Below the pieces are notes generated by a model, which did no database searches, had not been told where the DNA came from, and worked only from the letters and a program-made list of their open reading frames with translations. DNA of 18,391 bases from Candidatus Melainabacteria bacterium. Lineage in GTDB: Bacteria > Cyanobacteriota > Vampirovibrionia > Obscuribacterales > Obscuribacteraceae. This document shows, one piece after another, positions 14,722 through 18,391 of the stretch (positions are counted from its first letter, which is position 1; every line of letters starts with the position of its first letter). The translations under genes and the position numbers were made by a program. The stretch covers positions 1 through 18,391 of the forward strand of contig PLXC01000183.1 in the NCBI GenBank assembly GCA_003151275.1, in the 5' to 3' direction.

Positions 14722-15915
14722 CTATTTAGACTGAACGGGCATCAACAAATAGCGGTAGTTATCATCGCCCACGCCTTTAATGATGATAGGTTTGAGAGGA
14801 CCAGTCATCTCAAAAGAAACGTCAACTTGGCCTAGGCGTTGCAGCACATCTAAGAGATAGCGAACGTTGACCGCGACATCGAGAACTTGTCCCTCGAAAG
14901 TCATTGAAACTTCTTCTTGAGCCCGACCCAAGTCTGGCGTATTAGCAGTGACTTGCAGTGTTTCGCCTTCAAAGTGCATTTTGATCAGGTGCGTTCTGTC
15001 ATCTGACATAACTGCAACACGCTCGATCGCCGACATCATTTCTTCTCTGCTAAAAGTTGCTTGATAAGTATGATTGGCTGGAAAGAGTTCTAAGTATCGA
15101 GGATATTCGCCGCTAATCAATCTTGTTGATAAATAGTGAGAGTCTGTCTCGAACACGATTTGACCACTAACCAAAGCAAGTCGAACTTCACTTGAGGAGC
15201 CCTTTGAGCCATCCAACAACTTGACCAATTCGTTGCATGCGCGAGCAGGAATAATCGCTTTCAAATTGTGCGGTCTGTCTAAAGTGGCAGTTTGGGTTTT
15301 ACCTTCGCCTTCGACTTCCTTGTCGCCATCTGCTTTCTTGCCACTTGGAACGGATACGTTCAAAACTTCGCTACGATTCGCCAATCGACTTCCGTCTGTC
15401 GCAGCACATTCAAATTTGCCGTTCTCAATGATCATGTAGATGCCGCCTAAGATGCTGTTTTGTTCAAAACTTGCAGCAGCAAATCCAGTTTGTACAATTG
15501 CCTTGCGCAAAATATCTGTAGGCATCAATACGCCTTCAACCGAGCGAGCGTCAATAAATCTAGGGAAATCGTCTGCTGCCAGGCCAACTACATTGAATTT
15601 GGAACGTTGGCAGGTCACCGTTGTTTCAAGCGTTTCTTTGTTGATTTGGAAAACTACAAGTTCGTTTGGCAGCTTGCCTACTATTTCGAGTAACTTCTTT
15701 CCCGGAAGAGTGATCGTGCCAGGGGTATATACAACGCCTGTCGTCTTGGTTTCAATTGCCAGATCAAGATCTGTTCCCTGAAACTTGATCGTGTTACTGT
15801 CGACCGATTCGATCAGCACATTGCTCAATATTGGCTGAACTACGCGAGTTGCGACTGCGTTAGTCACATCTTTCAGCGCTTTTGCGAGGACATCCTTTTG
15901 TACAGCAAAGTGCAT
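14722..15915 (-). CDS. dnaN: DNA polymerase III subunit beta (sliding clamp)
   Basis: The clamp encircles DNA as a homodimer and tethers DNA polymerase III and other partners. The 397-aa product has the three-domain clamp layout: domain 1 begins MHFAVQKDVLAKALKDV with VVQPILSNVLIE; domain 2 begins near residue 128 with 'VLMPTDILRKAIVQTGFAAA' split over strand and helix and carries 'ATDGSRLA'; domain 3 carries 'ISGEYPRYLELFP', 'MSAIERVAVMSDDR' and ends 'YRYLLMPVQSK', the peptide-binding C-terminus. A charged Gly/Lys/Glu-rich insert of about 20 residues after 'VSVPSG' in domain 2 is longer than in E. coli. ATG 15915 has TGAGG upstream. It lies downstream of dnaA on the same strand but across an 800-base spacer, so it probably has its own promoter. 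Confidence 0.98.
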   Translation of the reverse strand: MHFAVQKDVLAKALKDVTNAVATRVVQPILSNVLIESVDSNTIKFQGTDLDLAIETKTTGVVYTPGTITLPGKKLLEIVGKLPNELVVFQINKETLETTVTCQRSKFNVVGLAADDFPRFIDARSVEGVLMPTDILRKAIVQTGFAAASFEQNSILGGIYMIIENGKFECAATDGSRLANRSEVLNVSVPSGKKADGDKEVEGEGKTQTATLDRPHNLKAIIPARACNELVKLLDGSKGSSSEVRLALVSGQIVFETDSHYLSTRLISGEYPRYLELFPANHTYQATFSREEMMSAIERVAVMSDDRTHLIKMHFEGETLQVTANTPDLGRAQEEVSMTFEGQVLDVAVNVRYLLDVLQRLGQVDVSFEMTGPLKPIIIKGVGDDNYRYLLMPVQSK

Positions 15916-15947
15916 AATTGAACCTCAGGTTGAATCTTGTAGCTCGC

Positions 15948-15990
15948 ACAGCGTCTTTAACGCTGTTTCGATTGAACGCTAAATGAGCGT
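15948..15990 (-). promoter_or_regulatory. Alternating AGCGT/ACGCT inverted repeats in the dnaN leader
   Basis: ACAGCGT-CTTTA-ACGCTGT (15948-15966) is a perfect 7-bp hairpin. Further ACGCT (15976-15980) and AGCGT (15986-15990) copies form a second inverted pair, and either arm of one pair can also pair with the other. The element is 33-75 bases upstream of the dnaN start codon. Confidence 0.45.
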
Positions 15991-16142
15991 CTTCGCAAGT
16001 TCACTTGCTTCGTACTCAAGATTATCTTCCTGACAGGCGGTTTGCAAGGTGAGAACGAAAGGAATTCACCCCTCTTTCATTGTTCTGCTTCTGTTAGGTC
16101 TTTAAATACAGTTATATAGAAGTAGCAGTGCAAGCGGTTTTC

Positions 16143-16151
16143 TGTAGATAA
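16143..16151 (-). promoter_or_regulatory. Near-canonical DnaA box (TTATCTACA on minus strand)
   Basis: It matches 8 of 9 bases of the standard box TTATCCACA. It is the best standard-type box in the spacer and lies just upstream of a possible dnaN -10 element, so DnaA could also act on dnaN transcription here. Confidence 0.4.
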
Positions 16152-16206
16152 GCCCGGAAAGTCTCGTCACCGTTGGATCACTCATGTCAGTTTCTCTACT
16201 GTCAGG

Positions 16207-16298
16207 TGTTCAAAAGTCAAAAATAAGGAGTTGGCTTCTAGTCTGCATTACACAGCTAGTTTACAGAATATAAACACGTTTTGAACAGGTTTTGAACA
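16207..16298. repeat. Three exact TTTTGAACA 9-mers (iteron-like)
   Basis: Copies are at 16279-16287 and 16290-16298 on the plus strand (period 11) and at 16207-16215 on the minus strand. The 9-mer matches the TTTTCCACA type of box at 7 of 9 positions, differing at the central CC. One more exact copy in the window lies inside dnaN (15461-15469, minus strand). They may be the DnaA-binding sites used by this organism. Confidence 0.5.
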
Positions 16299-16323
16299 AG
16301 CACTTAATGTGTGAACTAGGTGG

Positions 16324-16338
16324 CGATTTGCCAAATCG
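16324..16338. promoter_or_regulatory. 15-bp odd palindrome CGATTTG-C-CAAATCG
   Basis: The arms are perfect and separated by one base, too tight for an RNA hairpin to form fully, so it is more likely a binding site for a dimeric protein. It lies between the TTTTGAACA cluster and the long direct repeats. Confidence 0.35.
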
Positions 16339-16381
16339 GCAGTCATAAATTCAGTCCTTCGGGGATCTGCTCTTTGCTTCT

Positions 16382-16525
16382 GAGATCCGCATATAGAGCC
16401 GATGTAGATTCAGCCTCTGCTTAATTAAATGATCACTTCGGTGCTAGGTCAAATTATGTTTGTAGCTACGAGATCGCCCAGTAATGAGGTGGAGATCCGC
16501 ATATAGAGCCGATGTACATTGAGCC
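16382..16525. repeat. 34-base direct repeat, two copies 110 bases apart
   Basis: Copies at 16382-16415 and 16492-16525 share 32 of 34 bases; the core includes GAGATCCGC, ATATAGAGCC and GATGTA. Each copy is followed, at a different distance, by GCTTAATT (16419 and 16544) and GCTACGAGATCG (16465 and 16562), so the repeated unit is really about 95 bases with internal indels. Confidence 0.85.
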
Positions 16526-16643
16526 AGAATTTTAGATCGTTCAGCTTAATTCTTTAATTCTGCTACGAGATCGGAGAGTACTTTCATTCCAAATCGTCTG
16601 ATCATCAGCGCTGTAGCGTGTTATCAACTATTACGTGTTCAAT

Positions 16644-16661
16644 CGACGTTGGATAACGTCG
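16644..16661. terminator. Perfect hairpin just downstream of dnaA
   Basis: CGACGTT-GGAT-AACGTCG forms a 7-bp stem with a 4-base loop, 55 bases past the dnaA stop in the minus direction. No T-tract follows. The loop side contains a partial DnaA box (TTATCCAAC on the minus strand, 7 of 9), so it may be an origin element instead of a terminator. Confidence 0.35.
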
Positions 16662-16715
16662 CGAAATGCATCTATATAGTGATTATCAAAAGGCAGATTT
16701 GGTTGCGAAACGCGC

Positions 16716-18161
16716 TTAGCCGTTCAGTTGTCGCGTCAGTAGCTTTACCGCGTGGGCTAGGTCAGGATCAGCCGGCATCTGCTCCTTAATCCTCGAATAG
16801 GCGTAAAGGGCAGACGTGTGCTTGCGGTTTCCGAATGCTTGACCGATGCGCGGAAAACTCATTTGCATGATTTCATGGGCCAGATACATGGCTACATGTC
16901 GAGGCAGAGCCAAATCTTGGGATCGTCTAGCAGAGCGCAAGTCACTAGATTCAACTCGATACTGGGCGGCTACGATATCAATAATCTGATCGATGGTCAG
17001 AGTTTTCTTTTGCTTCTCGGGTCCAGAAGGTTGGAGGATGCCCCGCAAGGCAGCTGGGGTTAAATCTGTTCCTGTCATGCTTGCGTACGCGTGAGAGCGA
17101 ATCAGAGCGCCTTCTAGTTCGCGTATATTCGTAGTGAATACACCGGCTATATAATCGAGCACATCATCTTGCACGCTGATTCCATCGATCTCACATTTCT
17201 TTCGTAGAATGGCCACTCTTGTTTCGTGGTCTGGTGCTTGGATATCGGCTGCCAGTCCCCATTCGAACCGACTGCGCAAGCGTTCTTCTAGCAGTGCGAT
17301 TGCTTTAGGTGCCCGGTCTGATGACAGCACAATCTGGCTGCCATTGTCGCGCAGCGTATTGAAAGTGTGGAAAAACTCTTCCTGCGTAGCGTCCTTTCCT
17401 TGAATAAATTGGATATCGTCAACCAGCAATACGTCGACGTGTCGGTACCGTTTACGAAAATCCAACATCCGATTTTCCTGAATCGAGTTGATTAGCTCGT
17501 TGGTAAATTTCTCGCAGCTTAGATAGCGAACAGATAGATGAGGAGAATGCTTAAGGACCTCATGACCAATGGCTTGCATTATGTGGGTTTTGCCCAATCC
17601 GACACCGCCGTACAGGAAAAGTGGATTGTAAGTCTGTGCAGGGCGTCCTGCTACCGCCAGAGCTGCCGAATGAACAAAACGATTGTGCGAGCCGACTACG
17701 AAAGTATCAAACGTGTACTTGGGATTGAGATTGCCCCTGTTGTTTTGGCTTGTCGCTTGCTGGTAGCCGCTCGGGGAATTGGCGTTATGGCTAGGGTGTC
17801 TGTTCGGTTCCGGAGCGTTCTGGATGACTGAGATGTTGGCGATGCTGGATGCATATGAATCGGCTTTGATGCTCTCATCGACTACGACGCGTATGGTCAG
17901 CTTTTCGTTAGCTACTTCGGAAATGGCACTGGCCAGCACTTCCTTGTGCTGGTTGGCGAGAATGCCTACGCTAAAATCGTTGGCCACGCCAATAATCGCT
18001 TCGCCATTGGTAATCTCCAACAACTGAGCCGGTTTGATCCAAGTTTCCAGGGTTGGCTTGGGAAGCGTCTTCGAAAGAATCTGCAGCGCTTCAAACCAGA
18101 CCTCCTTTGGGGACTTCTGGAGGCGGACATCAGCTTGCTCTTTTATGGTCATCTGCAACAT
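16716..18161 (-). CDS. dnaA: Chromosomal replication initiator protein DnaA
   Basis: DnaA binds origin DNA and, in its ATP form, opens it. The 481-aa product has all four domains. Domain I (about 18-95, 'LPKPTLETWIKPAQLLEI') is like the cyanobacterial version; a Ser/Asn/Gln-rich linker is at about 100-145. The AAA+ domain starts at 'NPKYTFDTFVVG', with Walker A GGVGLGKTH (185-193), Walker B LLVDD (245-249), sensor 1 LSSDRAP and the Arg-finger box 'ERLRSRFEWGL'. Domain IV has 'RRSQDLALPRHVAMYLAHE' and the recognition motif GNRKHTSALYA (444-454). The usual form of that motif is G-x-R/K-D-H-T-T-V; here Lys447 replaces Asp, with Ser and Ala for Thr and Val. ATG 18161 is used; ATG 18152 is also possible, and neither has an ideal ribosome site. 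Confidence 0.98.
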   Translation of the reverse strand: MLQMTIKEQADVRLQKSPKEVWFEALQILSKTLPKPTLETWIKPAQLLEITNGEAIIGVANDFSVGILANQHKEVLASAISEVANEKLTIRVVVDESIKADSYASSIANISVIQNAPEPNRHPSHNANSPSGYQQATSQNNRGNLNPKYTFDTFVVGSHNRFVHSAALAVAGRPAQTYNPLFLYGGVGLGKTHIMQAIGHEVLKHSPHLSVRYLSCEKFTNELINSIQENRMLDFRKRYRHVDVLLVDDIQFIQGKDATQEEFFHTFNTLRDNGSQIVLSSDRAPKAIALLEERLRSRFEWGLAADIQAPDHETRVAILRKKCEIDGISVQDDVLDYIAGVFTTNIRELEGALIRSHAYASMTGTDLTPAALRGILQPSGPEKQKKTLTIDQIIDIVAAQYRVESSDLRSARRSQDLALPRHVAMYLAHEIMQMSFPRIGQAFGNRKHTSALYAYSRIKEQMPADPDLAHAVKLLTRQLNG

Positions 18162-18391
18162 ATCCCTGGAAATTGTTCATACCAAGCCCTCACTGTGAGG
18201 GTTCTATGCGCGGCACTTTCGACTTGATTAAGGGAAAGTAACGCGCGAAAAACAGCCGACACAATACAGAGTGGAACCAAAGAGATATCTCCAAGATATG
18301 CCAATACAGCTTGTGGACCGGGTTTGACAAGTAGACACGTGCGGCTAAATTACCGCGAAACGCACAGCTTGTTTCGTAAAATTTTTAACAG
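18162..18391 (-). promoter_or_regulatory. Region upstream of dnaA, with a 15-bp palindrome at 18187-18201
   Basis: CCCTCAC-T-GTGAGGG (18187-18201) is a perfect palindrome with a single central base, 26-40 bases before the dnaA start codon, and is a good operator candidate. GAGATATCTC (18282-18291) is a shorter palindrome. No convincing promoter was found: TTGTCA with TATTGG at 18-base spacing on the minus strand is weak. No DnaA box with more than 6 or 7 matches was seen here. Confidence 0.45.

Larger units (their letters stand above)
15916..16715. other. dnaA-dnaN spacer, putative replication origin (oriC)
   Basis: These 800 bases hold no gene. Position between dnaA and dnaN is a known oriC location in many bacteria. 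Content: one near-canonical DnaA box (16143-16151), three TTTTGAACA copies (16207-16298), two palindromes (16324-16338, 16644-16661), a 34-base direct repeat 110 bases apart, eight GATC sites between about 16373 and 16610, and AT-rich patches near 16421-16460 and 16526-16560 that could unwind. Other TTATC-type partial boxes are at 16621, 16648-16656 (minus strand) and 16683. TATAAC on the minus strand (16116-16111) may be a dnaN -10 element. Confidence 0.55.

Noticed and set aside
18262..18330. DnaA boxes upstream of dnaA (GGTCCACAA and GGTTCCACT on the minus strand)
   Set aside because: They match the standard box at only about six of nine positions, no better than chance in a region of this size.

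Overview
The window carries dnaA and dnaN of a bacterial chromosome, both on the minus strand, separated by an 800-base spacer that is the best candidate for the replication origin. Around them lie mostly secreted or envelope proteins: an S-layer-homology (SLH) protein, a TadG-like pilin-assembly protein, a TPR protein, a CHAP hydrolase and a tandem pair of unrecognised exported proteins. The organism is probably a non-photosynthetic relative of Cyanobacteria (Vampirovibrionia/Melainabacteria, perhaps Obscuribacterales). This is an inference from the cyanobacteria-like DnaA N-terminus, the SLH protein and the TPR/Tad content; no 16S rRNA or other decisive marker is present.

Layout. 1-1900 (mainly plus): a zinc amidase with a peptidoglycan-binding tail, a small protein resembling the C-terminal half of phage scaffold proteins, and a minus-strand tRNA-Asp(GTC) with its own promoter and terminator. 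This looks like a possible prophage remnant beside a tRNA. 2322-3625: a secreted TPR protein whose transmembrane tail is read in the -1 frame after an AAAAA run. 3722-4195 (minus): an SRPBCC/AHSA1-like protein. 4629-9324 (plus): a TadG-like protein, then two paralogous exported proteins, each built from two copies of one domain. 9338-10096 (minus): a calcineurin-like phosphoesterase. 10293-11099: a pol-beta-fold nucleotidyltransferase. 11100-11691: two copies of a structured element (hairpin plus T-tract), the second just ahead of a secreted CHAP-domain protein (11692-12231). 12344-14413 (minus): a 689-aa protein with three C-terminal SLH domains and a 72-bp tandem repeat in its linker. 14722-18161 (minus): dnaN, the spacer and dnaA.

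Main points of interest. The dnaA-dnaN spacer lacks exact canonical DnaA boxes. It holds three exact copies of TTTTGAACA within 92 bases, a long degenerate direct repeat spaced 110 bases apart, and eight GATC sites within about 240 bases. The DnaA DNA-recognition motif reads KHTS where most bacteria have DHTT. Together these suggest a shifted origin-recognition code. The twin structured elements differ in their stems only by changes that preserve pairing, which points to a selected RNA. The paralogous exported family, with a gene duplication on top of a domain duplication, was not recognised.

All positions and pairings were read by eye. No database search, RNA folding or statistics were run.
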